DNA of 64,000 nt. Source: Glutamicibacter nicotianae (GTDB taxonomy: Bacteria > Actinomycetota > Actinomycetes > Actinomycetales > Micrococcaceae). Within the stretch, counting starts at the first letter, position 1; every line of letters begins with the position of its first letter. Below are positions 49,875 through 57,513 of this stretch, piece after piece. The stretch is from positions 62,001-126,000 of the forward strand of contig NZ_BJNE01000005.1 in the NCBI RefSeq assembly GCF_006539525.1, written 5' to 3'. Below the pieces are notes generated by a model that saw only the letters and a program-made list of their open reading frames with translations, searched no databases and was not told where the DNA came from. The position numbers were made by a program, and so were the translations under genes.

Positions 49875-51155
49875 ATGACGCAATCCCAATCCCACCGAAT
49901 CGCCGATATCCAGATCACTCCTGTCGCCTTCGCCGATCCACCGCTGCTCAATTCCGTGGGAGTGCACGAACCGTATGCATTGCGCGCCATCGTGGTGCTG
50001 CACACCGAATCCGGCCACTACGGGCTGGGCGAGACCTATGGAGACAGCGCGCACCTGGCCCGGCTGGAACGCGCCGCCGGGTTCCTGCGCGGCACCGACG
50101 TGTTCAAGCTCAACCAGATCGCCGAGCTCGTGGAGGACTCGCTGCGCGGGGACCAGGGCCAGGGCGGGCACGGCACCGGCGGCATGGTCACCACCACCTC
50201 GCTGGCCGACCGGGTGCTTTCCGCCTTCAATGTCGCCGCACTGGATGCGCAGGGCAAGATCCTGGGACTGCCGGTGAGCACGCTGCTGGGCGGGGCGGTG
50301 CGCGAGCGCGTGGACTTCAGCGGCTACCTGTTCTACAAGTGGGACCGCCACCCGGGGCATGAGCCGGATGCCTGGGGCGAGGCGCTGGACCCCGAGGGCA
50401 TCGTGCGCCAGGCACGCACCATGGTCGAACGCTACGGATTCAAGGCGCTGAAGCTCAAGGGCGGGGTCTTCCCGCCCGAGCAGGAGGCCGCCGCAATCGA
50501 AGCCTTGCACCAGGTCTTCCCCGGAACGCCGCTGCGTCTGGACCCCAACGGGGTGTGGAATGTGGCTACCGGGATCGAGGTGGGCCGGCGGCTGGACGGA
50601 GTGCTGGAATACCTGGAGGATCCGTGCCTGAGCGCGGAAGACAACGCCGCGGTGCGCCGGGCCATCCCGATGCCGTTGGCGACGAACATGTGCGTGGTTT
50701 CCTTCAATGACCTGCCCGAAGCGATCGAACGCAAAGCCATAGACATCGTCCTGTCGGACCACCACTTCTGGGGCGGACTCAGCCGTTCCGCGCTGCTCGC
50801 CGGCATCGCGCGCACCTTCGGCCTGAAGCTGTCCATGCATTCGAATTCGCATCTGGGCATCAGCTTTGCGGCGATGGTGCAGCTGGCTGCGGCGACCGAG
50901 AACATCGACTACGCCTGCGACACCCACTGGCCGTGGAAGCGCCCGGACGAGGATGTCATCCTCCCCGGGGCGCTGGAACTGGCGGGCGGTGCCGTCGCGG
51001 TGCCCGAGGCACCGGGCCTGGGGATCGAGCTTGACCCGGAGGGGTTGGCACGGCTGCACCAGCAATACCTGGACTGCGGGCTGCGCGAACGCGACGACAC
51101 CGGCTACATGCGCCGCATCGACCCGTCCTTCGAGCTGGCGAGCCCCCGATGGTAG
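49875..51155 (+). CDS. Glucarate-dehydratase-like enzyme (enolase superfamily)
   Basis: A 426-aa dehydratase of the glucarate dehydratase subgroup: FKALKLKGGVFPPEQEAAAI (KxK), LRLDPNGVWNVATGIEVGRR and LEYLEDPCLSAEDNAAVRRA (metal ligands), LATNMCVVSFNDLPEA, DIVLSDHHFWGGLSRS and LSMHSNSHLGISFA (catalytic His). Compared with GudD at 33569 it has DHHFWGG in place of DPHFWTM and HSNSHLG in place of HSNNHFD, plus altered capping residues, so the substrate may differ (another aldarate or aldonate). It overlaps the next dehydrogenase gene by 7 nt. Regulated with LysR 2. Confidence 0.9.
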   Translation: MTQSQSHRIADIQITPVAFADPPLLNSVGVHEPYALRAIVVLHTESGHYGLGETYGDSAHLARLERAAGFLRGTDVFKLNQIAELVEDSLRGDQGQGGHGTGGMVTTTSLADRVLSAFNVAALDAQGKILGLPVSTLLGGAVRERVDFSGYLFYKWDRHPGHEPDAWGEALDPEGIVRQARTMVERYGFKALKLKGGVFPPEQEAAAIEALHQVFPGTPLRLDPNGVWNVATGIEVGRRLDGVLEYLEDPCLSAEDNAAVRRAIPMPLATNMCVVSFNDLPEAIERKAIDIVLSDHHFWGGLSRSALLAGIARTFGLKLSMHSNSHLGISFAAMVQLAAATENIDYACDTHWPWKRPDEDVILPGALELAGGAVAVPEAPGLGIELDPEGLARLHQQYLDCGLRERDDTGYMRRIDPSFELASPRW

Positions 51156-52120
51156 CGCCGTTGCGGGTAGTCGTCACCGACGCCATCGTCGCCCGCTTCG
51201 AGCCGCTGTTCCGCAGCCTGTCACCGCACCACGACTGGCACTTTGCCGCCTCGATGGCGCCGGGGCCGCAACTGGAACTGATAGCCGAGGCCGACGTGCT
51301 GGTCTGCGCCCGGCTGAGTGCCGAGCAGGCCGCGGCTACCCGCGCCGGGCTGGTTCATGTCACCGGTTCCGGCACCGACCGGCTGGCACTCGACCGGCTC
51401 TCCTCCGGCACCACGGTGGCGCGCACCGCGCATCACGAACGGGCCATCGCCGAGCACATCCTGATGGTCATCCTGGCCGCGCAGCGCCGCCTGCTTGAGG
51501 TCACCGCGCAGTTGCGCGCTGGCAGCTGGCAGACCCTGGCCACCGATCCGCAAACGCCGCTGCACCGTACGCTCGCCGAGCTGACCATCGGCTTCGTGGG
51601 GCTCGGTGCCATCGGCACGCAGGCCCTTGAACTCTGCGGCAGCCTGGGTGCCCGCTGCGTCGCCGTGCGACGCACCGTCCCCGAGGAGCTCCCGCCCCAT
51701 GCGGCCTGGGTGGGCACCATGGATGCATTGCCACGCCTGCTGTCCGAGGCAGACGTGCTGGTGCTGTGCGTGCCGCTGACCGATGAGACCACCGGGCTGA
51801 TCGGCAGCGAGCAGCTAGCCGCACTGCGCCCCGGGGCAGTGCTGGTCAACGTCGCCCGTGGCCCGGTGCTGGACCTGGCTGCGTTGCACGAGGCGCTGGA
51901 TTCGGGCCGCTTGGGTGCCGCGGCGCTGGATGTATGGTGGCAGGCGCCGGAGGGTATGCAGGCACCGGAGGACACCCGGCGCCTTGCCAACCATCCCCGA
52001 GTCATCGCTACCCCGCATTATTCAGGCCATTCGAACGACACCTTCACCCGCCGGGTGCAGGAGATCTGTGCGAATATCGATGGCTACGCGAACTGCCTGC
52101 CCGTGCGAAACGCTGATTAG
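51149..52120 (+). CDS. D-2-hydroxyacid dehydrogenase 2
   Basis: A 323-aa dehydrogenase. TIGFVGLGAIGTQALELCGS is the nucleotide motif, VNVARGPVLDLAALHEAL holds the catalytic Arg, ALDVWWQAPEGM takes the place of the usual DVFxxEP, with Trp-Trp-Gln-Ala-Pro and Glu one position later, and ATPHYSGHSNDTF contains the His. The DVWW variation is seen in some family members, so activity is likely but the Glu position is unusual. ATG 51149 overlaps the dehydratase stop (ATGGTAG), so the two products are made together and should act on successive compounds. It differs clearly from dehydrogenase 1. Confidence 0.88.
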   Translation: MVAPLRVVVTDAIVARFEPLFRSLSPHHDWHFAASMAPGPQLELIAEADVLVCARLSAEQAAATRAGLVHVTGSGTDRLALDRLSSGTTVARTAHHERAIAEHILMVILAAQRRLLEVTAQLRAGSWQTLATDPQTPLHRTLAELTIGFVGLGAIGTQALELCGSLGARCVAVRRTVPEELPPHAAWVGTMDALPRLLSEADVLVLCVPLTDETTGLIGSEQLAALRPGAVLVNVARGPVLDLAALHEALDSGRLGAAALDVWWQAPEGMQAPEDTRRLANHPRVIATPHYSGHSNDTFTRRVQEICANIDGYANCLPVRNAD

Positions 52121-52130
52121 AATAGGAGTT

Positions 52131-52574
52131 ATGCAAGAAGAAGAATTGATGCAGACGGTCGAAGAAGAATTCACCGCCATCTTATTGCGTGCCCGCCAAA
52201 TGCTGATCCGTCGTGCCAAGATCATCCACCCGGATCTGCAGGACCCGGGGTACCGCTTGCTTGCAGTGGTCATCCGTGATGAGGCGCAGCAGCAGGGGGC
52301 GCTCGCAGAGAAGCTGCGCTTGGACAAGGCAACCATTTCGCGCCTCGTGCAGCACCTTGAGTCCTTGGACCTTGTCACCCGTACCCAGGATCCTTCCGAT
52401 GGCCGGGCCCAGCTGGTCTCGGCAACAGATATAGCCAAGGAAAAATGGCGTTCGAGCGGCAACACGCTGCGTCAGGAACTGCGCCGCCAGCTCAAGGAAT
52501 GGGAAGCATCCGAACTGAAGAACTTCGGAGATCTCCTGCACCGCCTCAACCACAGCTTTGACGAAATTCTCTAA
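52131..52574 (+). CDS. MarR-family transcriptional regulator
   Basis: A 147-aa regulator. The winged helix lies at about 40-110: YRLLAVVIRDEAQQQGALAE, KLRLDKATISRLVQHLESLD, and the wing VTRTQDPSDGRAQLVSAT with the typical Asp-x-Arg. N- and C-terminal helices for dimerisation flank it. ATG 52131 is 2 nt beyond AGGAG, rather close; ATG 52149 in frame is an alternative. Ten nt separate it from dehydrogenase 2, so it may be in that operon and sense its metabolite, or it may be autonomous. Confidence 0.85.
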   Translation: MQEEELMQTVEEEFTAILLRARQMLIRRAKIIHPDLQDPGYRLLAVVIRDEAQQQGALAEKLRLDKATISRLVQHLESLDLVTRTQDPSDGRAQLVSATDIAKEKWRSSGNTLRQELRRQLKEWEASELKNFGDLLHRLNHSFDEIL

Positions 52575-52590
52575 ACCGCTAGAGGAGCCG

Positions 52591-52632
52591 AAGCCTTGGA
52601 AACCCTACAGTTTCCAAGGCTTCAGCTTTTTA
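52591..52632. terminator. Bidirectional Rho-independent terminator
   Basis: AAGCCTTGGAAAC, CCTACA, GTTTCCAAGGCTT: perfect 13-bp stem. On the plus strand CAGCTTTTT follows. It separates the converging MarR and helicase genes. Confidence 0.85.
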
Positions 52633-52636
52633 AGCA

Positions 52637-55600
52637 TCAATCCATCAGTGCCAAGAAATCATCGGCAGAAAGCGCGGCGCTCTGAGCCCCCTCGGCAGTG
52701 TCGCCCAAGACATCGTTGAACAGCTGCGTCTTCTTGGCCTGCAGCGCGAGCACCTTGGATTCGATGGTGTCCTTGGCTACCAAACGATACACATAGACGG
52801 GCCGGGTCTGCCCGATGCGATGGGCACGGTCAATCGCCTGTGCTTCGGCCTGGGGGTTCCACCACGGGTCAAGCAGGATGCAATAGTCCGCTGAGGTGAG
52901 GTTGATGCCGAATCCTCCGGACTTCAGCGAGATGAAGAAGACCGGGAAATCCCCCTCGCTGAAACCGTCAATCAGTTCCTTGCGCCGCGGTCCACTGGTG
53001 GAGCCATCAAGGTAACCGTGCTCAATGCCCAATTCCTCGGCGACGTCGCGTGCCCTGGACAGGAAGCTGGTGAATTGGCTGAAGACCAGGATCTTGTGTC
53101 CCTCGGAAACCGCATCCCCCATGAGCTCACGCAGCATTTCCAGCTTCGCGCTGGGCGCATTGCCTTCGCCTACCAGCGAGGGATCCAAAGCCAGCTGGCG
53201 CAGCAAGGTCAGCGACTGGAGAATCTGGAAGCGATTCGAATCGACATCGTCAACCAGGCCCAGCACTTCTTGCCGCACGCGCTGGAAGCGGCGGTCATAG
53301 GCTTTCCGGTGCCCTGGCTCCAGCTCGACTTCCAGGACCTGTTCGGTCTTTGCCGGTAGCTCGGGAACGACCTGCTCCTTGGTGCGGCGCAGCACGAATG
53401 GTCGCAGACGGTTCTTCAAGCGTTCCATCCGCTCTTGGTCCCCGTCGGCGATTGGCTTCTGGTAGTTGTCCTTGAAGGACTTCGCACCACCCAGCAGGCC
53501 AGGTGCGGCCAGCGAGACCAACGCCCACAGTTCCATGAGGTTGTTCTCCATGGGCGTGCCCGTGACCACGAATTTGCACGGCACCGGCAGCTGCCGGGCC
53601 TGCTTGTAGCCCTTGGACGCGTGGTTCTTCAGCTGCTGGGCCTCGTCCATGATCATCACGTTGAAACCGGCAGCCTCGAAATCCTCATAGGCCAAGCGGA
53701 AGATCGTATAGCTGGTCACCACCAGCTGCGCATCGCCGATCTGCGCAGCCAAATCCTGGCCGCTTTTCTTTGCGGTTGAGGTAATGCCGGTGACGCTTAT
53801 CTGCGGGGCGAAACGCTGCGCCTCATTGATCCAGTTGCCCACCACCGAGGTAGGGGCAAGCACCAGGAATTTCTGGCTGGGATCTTCAACGCGTGCCTGT
53901 TCCAGGCAGGCCAGCAGCTGCACGGTTTTGCCCAGCCCCATGTCGTCGGCGAGGACCCCGCCAAGACCATGGGTGCGCAAGAAGTCCAGCCAGGACAGGC
54001 CATGGCTCTGGTAGGGGCGCAACTGCGCGTTGAAGGTATCCGAGAGCTCAACAGGCTTCATCTCTTCGCCGCTTTGCAATGCCTTCATGGTCTGCAGCCA
54101 CTGGTTGTGCTGGGCTTCGATAATTCCCAGATCCACCAGTTCCTGCCACCAGTCGATGCTCAACTTGTGGATGCGAATCGTATCGCCCTGCACCGTGCCC
54201 AGCTCCCCGGCTTCGGAGATCAGCTGGCGCAGCTGGGCAAAATCCGCACCATCAATCGGGATCACCGTCAGGTCATCGAGGATGAGGTACTCATCTTGCT
54301 TGGTCAGGGCTTCGAGCAGCAGCGCGAACGGCACTTTGATCTCGCCGAGGAGCACTTCCACGGACAGGTCGAACCAGTCACCCGTGCTTTCACCCGCTTC
54401 GACGCTGACCGTCGCCGGGGCATCGCTGATCCGGTACTTCGGCAGCCGGTTCTGCTCCTCGATGATGACATCGGGATGCTCTTCCAGCAGCGGCAGTGCG
54501 TGGACCAGGAAGTCGATGGACTCAGAGGTGCTGAATTCCTTCGGAGGGAAAATCCCTGATGCGGTCAGTTGCCCCAGCGAACCCAGCTCGCCGAGCTTGT
54601 CCTGCACCGAAGCTGCAATTTCCCTTTCCACGGCATGCTGGCGAGGCCCCTTAGATGAGTACTCCCAGGAATAGCGCACGGTCAGCGGGGCTTGGATGCT
54701 TTCCAAGGACAGCTTGAGGCTGGGGCGCGCGGGAACCGGGATACGGTAGCTGCCATCTTCGCTCTTCAGCGGCGCCATCACGCGCAATCGGTCCAGATGC
54801 TGGGTCTCGAAAAGATCGATGGCTCCATCCGGAATGATGTGCGCACCGGAGTCGATGAACGCCGCCAGTTCCTTCGTGACAGGTTCAGCGAACTGCGCCA
54901 ATCCGAGTTCCTTGGCCTTCGGCAAGGGGCTGGAGGCGTAGGCCAGCAGGGTCGGTGGCGTACCGATCGGCAAGAGGTGGTGGTGCTCTTCGCGCGGCCC
55001 GCGCAACTTGCCTTCCATGCGCAGGCCCTGTTCAGTGCGGCGCACATCCACGTGCGCCATGGCTGGTATCTCGCTGAATTCCACCGGGAGCTTGGCAGCG
55101 GAACCGCCGTTGACGATCTGCACTCCGGCGTCGCGCAGGGCCTCGAAGGCATCCAGCAGGTCCTGGCCAGGCAGATCCATCAGCGAGATCCAGTCCTTGG
55201 GATCCCACGAATGCCGGTAGGTGCTCTGTTCTACGTGTTCACGCAGCCGGTCCAGTTCAACGACCGCTCGGCGCTGCTTCTTGGAGAAGCGCTCATCGAA
55301 GGCGACGTTGCGCCAGCTGACTCCAGTCTGGACCCAAGGGCTCTTGGTGCCCCGGCGGGCCGGCCGCGCCTGCAAGGTCAGCGCGTCCGCGCCTCCGTAA
55401 CGGGGTTCGCTGACCACTTTCAGGATCAATCCCAGCGGTTCCTCGTCAACCAGTTGCTCATCTGGAATTGCTGGAAGCAGACGGTCCAGGGTTCGTTCCC
55501 ACTGCGGCTTGCTGTTGCGTTTCCATGCGAAAGGGTCCACCCCGGAGTCGGAGACGAAGAAGCCCTGGTCTTCTTCGGTGGTGACTTCAATGAGCAAGGC

Positions 55601-55852
55601 GGCGACATCCTCGCAGGATTGAACGCCCGGATGCTTGCTGCAGAAGCTGGTGAAGCTGATATTGCCGCGGTTGATTTGCAGCTCGGCCATCACCGATTCG
55701 CGCAGCACCATTGCGGAAATGCGGGAAAATCCCGGCTTCATGTACCGGTGGACGATCTCCACTTTTCCGGAATCGCAGAGGAACTGGCCCAGGTTGTATT
55801 CGGATTCGGTCACCAAGGTCTGGGCCGCAGAAAGTGTCAGCTGGAATTCCAT
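52637..55852 (-). CDS. SNF2-family DEAD/DEAH helicase-like ATPase
   Basis: A 1071-aa double-stranded-DNA translocase candidate. The N-terminal half (1-590) is accessory and includes a Cys-containing SWIM-like stretch near residues 40-90. The ATPase core starts at about 600: LRPYQSHGLSWLDFLRTHGL, motif I DDMGLGKT (about 637), motif II DEAQ (about 732), VTGTPMENNLMELWAL (motif III). The second lobe has ILVFSQFTSFL and motif VI AIDRAHRIGQTRPVYVYRLV (about 1007). The domain order matches bacterial SNF2 proteins in DNA repair or transcription recycling. It stands alone, convergent with MarR. Confidence 0.94.
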   Translation of the reverse strand: MEFQLTLSAAQTLVTESEYNLGQFLCDSGKVEIVHRYMKPGFSRISAMVLRESVMAELQINRGNISFTSFCSKHPGVQSCEDVAALLIEVTTEEDQGFFVSDSGVDPFAWKRNSKPQWERTLDRLLPAIPDEQLVDEEPLGLILKVVSEPRYGGADALTLQARPARRGTKSPWVQTGVSWRNVAFDERFSKKQRRAVVELDRLREHVEQSTYRHSWDPKDWISLMDLPGQDLLDAFEALRDAGVQIVNGGSAAKLPVEFSEIPAMAHVDVRRTEQGLRMEGKLRGPREEHHHLLPIGTPPTLLAYASSPLPKAKELGLAQFAEPVTKELAAFIDSGAHIIPDGAIDLFETQHLDRLRVMAPLKSEDGSYRIPVPARPSLKLSLESIQAPLTVRYSWEYSSKGPRQHAVEREIAASVQDKLGELGSLGQLTASGIFPPKEFSTSESIDFLVHALPLLEEHPDVIIEEQNRLPKYRISDAPATVSVEAGESTGDWFDLSVEVLLGEIKVPFALLLEALTKQDEYLILDDLTVIPIDGADFAQLRQLISEAGELGTVQGDTIRIHKLSIDWWQELVDLGIIEAQHNQWLQTMKALQSGEEMKPVELSDTFNAQLRPYQSHGLSWLDFLRTHGLGGVLADDMGLGKTVQLLACLEQARVEDPSQKFLVLAPTSVVGNWINEAQRFAPQISVTGITSTAKKSGQDLAAQIGDAQLVVTSYTIFRLAYEDFEAAGFNVMIMDEAQQLKNHASKGYKQARQLPVPCKFVVTGTPMENNLMELWALVSLAAPGLLGGAKSFKDNYQKPIADGDQERMERLKNRLRPFVLRRTKEQVVPELPAKTEQVLEVELEPGHRKAYDRRFQRVRQEVLGLVDDVDSNRFQILQSLTLLRQLALDPSLVGEGNAPSAKLEMLRELMGDAVSEGHKILVFSQFTSFLSRARDVAEELGIEHGYLDGSTSGPRRKELIDGFSEGDFPVFFISLKSGGFGINLTSADYCILLDPWWNPQAEAQAIDRAHRIGQTRPVYVYRLVAKDTIESKVLALQAKKTQLFNDVLGDTAEGAQSAALSADDFLALMD

Positions 55853-56145
55853 ACTCGCCGTTCATTGTTCGTGCAGTGGGTGCCCGAGAGCTCGATTCCA
55901 TCTTAGCGAGCAGCCAGACAAGTTGCCCGATGACGAAAAGTTACCCCTGCCCTTTACGCGCTGGCACCTCAGCCGATAGAAAAGAACCACAGAATCACGA
56001 GTTCCGCTCTTTGAGCCCTGGCTGAGTGGACGGCAACCCTCCTGCGTCATTGTGCGGGGTGCCCCAGGTGAAGATTCGACGCATCTTGAACGCCAAGGTG
56101 CGTAAGCGATGGCGCCCCTTGCGCCAGAAAGGGGATTAATTCCTC

Positions 56146-56691
56146 ATGTCTAATGCAGCATCTACCCTGACCGTATCCGAAGACCGCGCACAGCGCCTGC
56201 AGGAAGCAGGCAAGGGCTGGGGCGAACGCATCTCGGCGGCCCCGCAAAGCGCCAAATTGACCTTTACCGTCGAGGGCGAGGGGTTCGATTCGGTAGCCAG
56301 CAACATTGTCTCCGGGAAGCACACTTTCCAGGTCGACGAACCAACTGCCCTGGGCGGCAATGATGCCGCGGCAAGCCCGGTGGAATATGCGCTCGGCGCG
56401 CTGATCTCCTGCCAGGTTGTGGTCTACCGCTTGTACGCGCAAAACCTCGGCATCCAGGTGGACGAGGTGAAGATCCAGGCCAACGGCCACCTCGATGTCC
56501 GTGGCCTCTTCGGCATTGACAAGTCTATCCGCCCGGGCTTCTCGTCGGTGGAACTGGACATCCAGATCACCGGCCCCGAATCGGCCGAACGCTACGAGGA
56601 ACTGCGCCAGGCCGTGGACGCCCACTGCCCCGTGCTGGACCTGTTCGCCAACCCGGTGCCGGTGCGCACCGCGGTGAGCATCGCCAGCTAG
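56146..56691 (+). CDS. OsmC-family protein
   Basis: A 181-aa protein with the OsmC fold: GNDAAASPVEYALGALISCQ ends in the first reactive Cys, and QAVDAHCPVLDLFANP holds the second, the pair used for peroxide reduction in OsmC/Ohr. The N-terminal 35 residues are helical and charged. Spacing and context resemble the YhfA-like or general OsmC subgroup rather than Ohr. Its AAAGGGG ribosome site lies slightly far upstream. Not operonic with neighbours; followed by a large hairpin. Confidence 0.9.
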   Translation: MSNAASTLTVSEDRAQRLQEAGKGWGERISAAPQSAKLTFTVEGEGFDSVASNIVSGKHTFQVDEPTALGGNDAAASPVEYALGALISCQVVVYRLYAQNLGIQVDEVKIQANGHLDVRGLFGIDKSIRPGFSSVELDIQITGPESAERYEELRQAVDAHCPVLDLFANPVPVRTAVSIAS

Positions 56692-56702
56692 CAGATGCGG
56701 CA

Positions 56703-56756
56703 ATGGCGCCCCGGGGCCGGATCGGAAAATTTCCGAACCGTTATCCGGGGCGCCAT
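56703..56756. terminator. Composite hairpin between OsmC and LldR genes
   Basis: ATGGCGCCCCGG (56703-56714) pairs with its exact complement (56745-56756), and CGGAAAATTTCCG (56723-56735) forms an inner hairpin. It lies between two converging genes. No U-tract. Confidence 0.6.
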
Positions 56757-56781
56757 GCGCATGCTGAAATCTTGCTTATCC

Positions 56782-57489
56782 CTACCGCGTCTGCGAGTAG
56801 AACCAGTTGATGTGCTCTTCGAGCAGCTGGGCTGCCCGTTCGCGCTGATTCGTCGCAAAGGCGTGGTGGATGGCCTTGTGCTGGCGGCGCAGCACGCGCA
56901 CCACCGGTTGCCAGGCCTCGTCGCTGGGCACCGAGTCCGAGACATAGTCACTGATCGAATTGCGCAGGGATTCCATCATGGATTCGACCACCGAATTCCC
57001 GGCCATGGAGGCCAGCAGCACATGGAATTCGGCGTCAATGCGGTGGAAGGCCTCGCGCGAAAGCTGCGGATCGTCCATGCGCATGATCAGCACCGCGGTG
57101 CGGTCGATCACCTGCTGGGCATAAACCGGGTCGCGCGGGTTCATTTGCGCGGCCCAGGTTTCCAGCAGGATGCGCGATTCGACAATTTCGCGGACGTTAA
57201 TCCCCTTGGCTGCCAAGTGCAGCCGCAAGGCCTGCGAAATGCCGGCCGAGGGGTTGGAAATGATCACCGCTCCGGAGTTCGGTCCAGAACCGGTGGAAGT
57301 CCTGATAATGCCCATCACGTCAAGGATGCGGATGGCATCGCGGACTGATGCCCGCGAGATCCCATGCCGCTCCGCGAGCGCACGCTCGCCGGGAAGCTGG
57401 TCTCCTACGGAGAGCTTCTCTTTGCGCAGATCCTCTTCAATCGCTTGGAGAACGATCTGGTACGCACGCGGAGCTGGGTTCATTGACAT
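56782..57489 (-). CDS. lldR: GntR/FadR-family lactate-operon regulator
   Basis: A 235-aa regulator of the FadR subgroup. Winged helix at about 8-80 (GDQLPGERALAERHGISRAS, VRDAIRILDVMGIIRTSTGS), then an FCD domain (ESRILLETWAAQ, DAEFHVLLASMAGNSVVESM, LRRQHKAIHHA) with the metal-site residues Asp, His, His. LldR proteins of actinobacteria repress lactate genes until L-lactate binds. It follows lactate permease 2 by 24 nt on the same strand and would be cotranscribed. TGGTCNGACCA operators upstream of both permeases and lutA are its likely sites. Confidence 0.9.
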   Translation of the reverse strand: MSMNPAPRAYQIVLQAIEEDLRKEKLSVGDQLPGERALAERHGISRASVRDAIRILDVMGIIRTSTGSGPNSGAVIISNPSAGISQALRLHLAAKGINVREIVESRILLETWAAQMNPRDPVYAQQVIDRTAVLIMRMDDPQLSREAFHRIDAEFHVLLASMAGNSVVESMMESLRNSISDYVSDSVPSDEAWQPVVRVLRRQHKAIHHAFATNQRERAAQLLEEHINWFYSQTR

Positions 57490-57513
57490 CGGATCTATTT
57501 TAGCGGTTCATGG

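Noticed and set aside
52637-55852. Possible CRISPR or restriction-associated helicase.
   Set aside because: No Cas, nuclease or methylase gene lies beside it and no repeat array is visible; an ordinary SNF2 protein fits.
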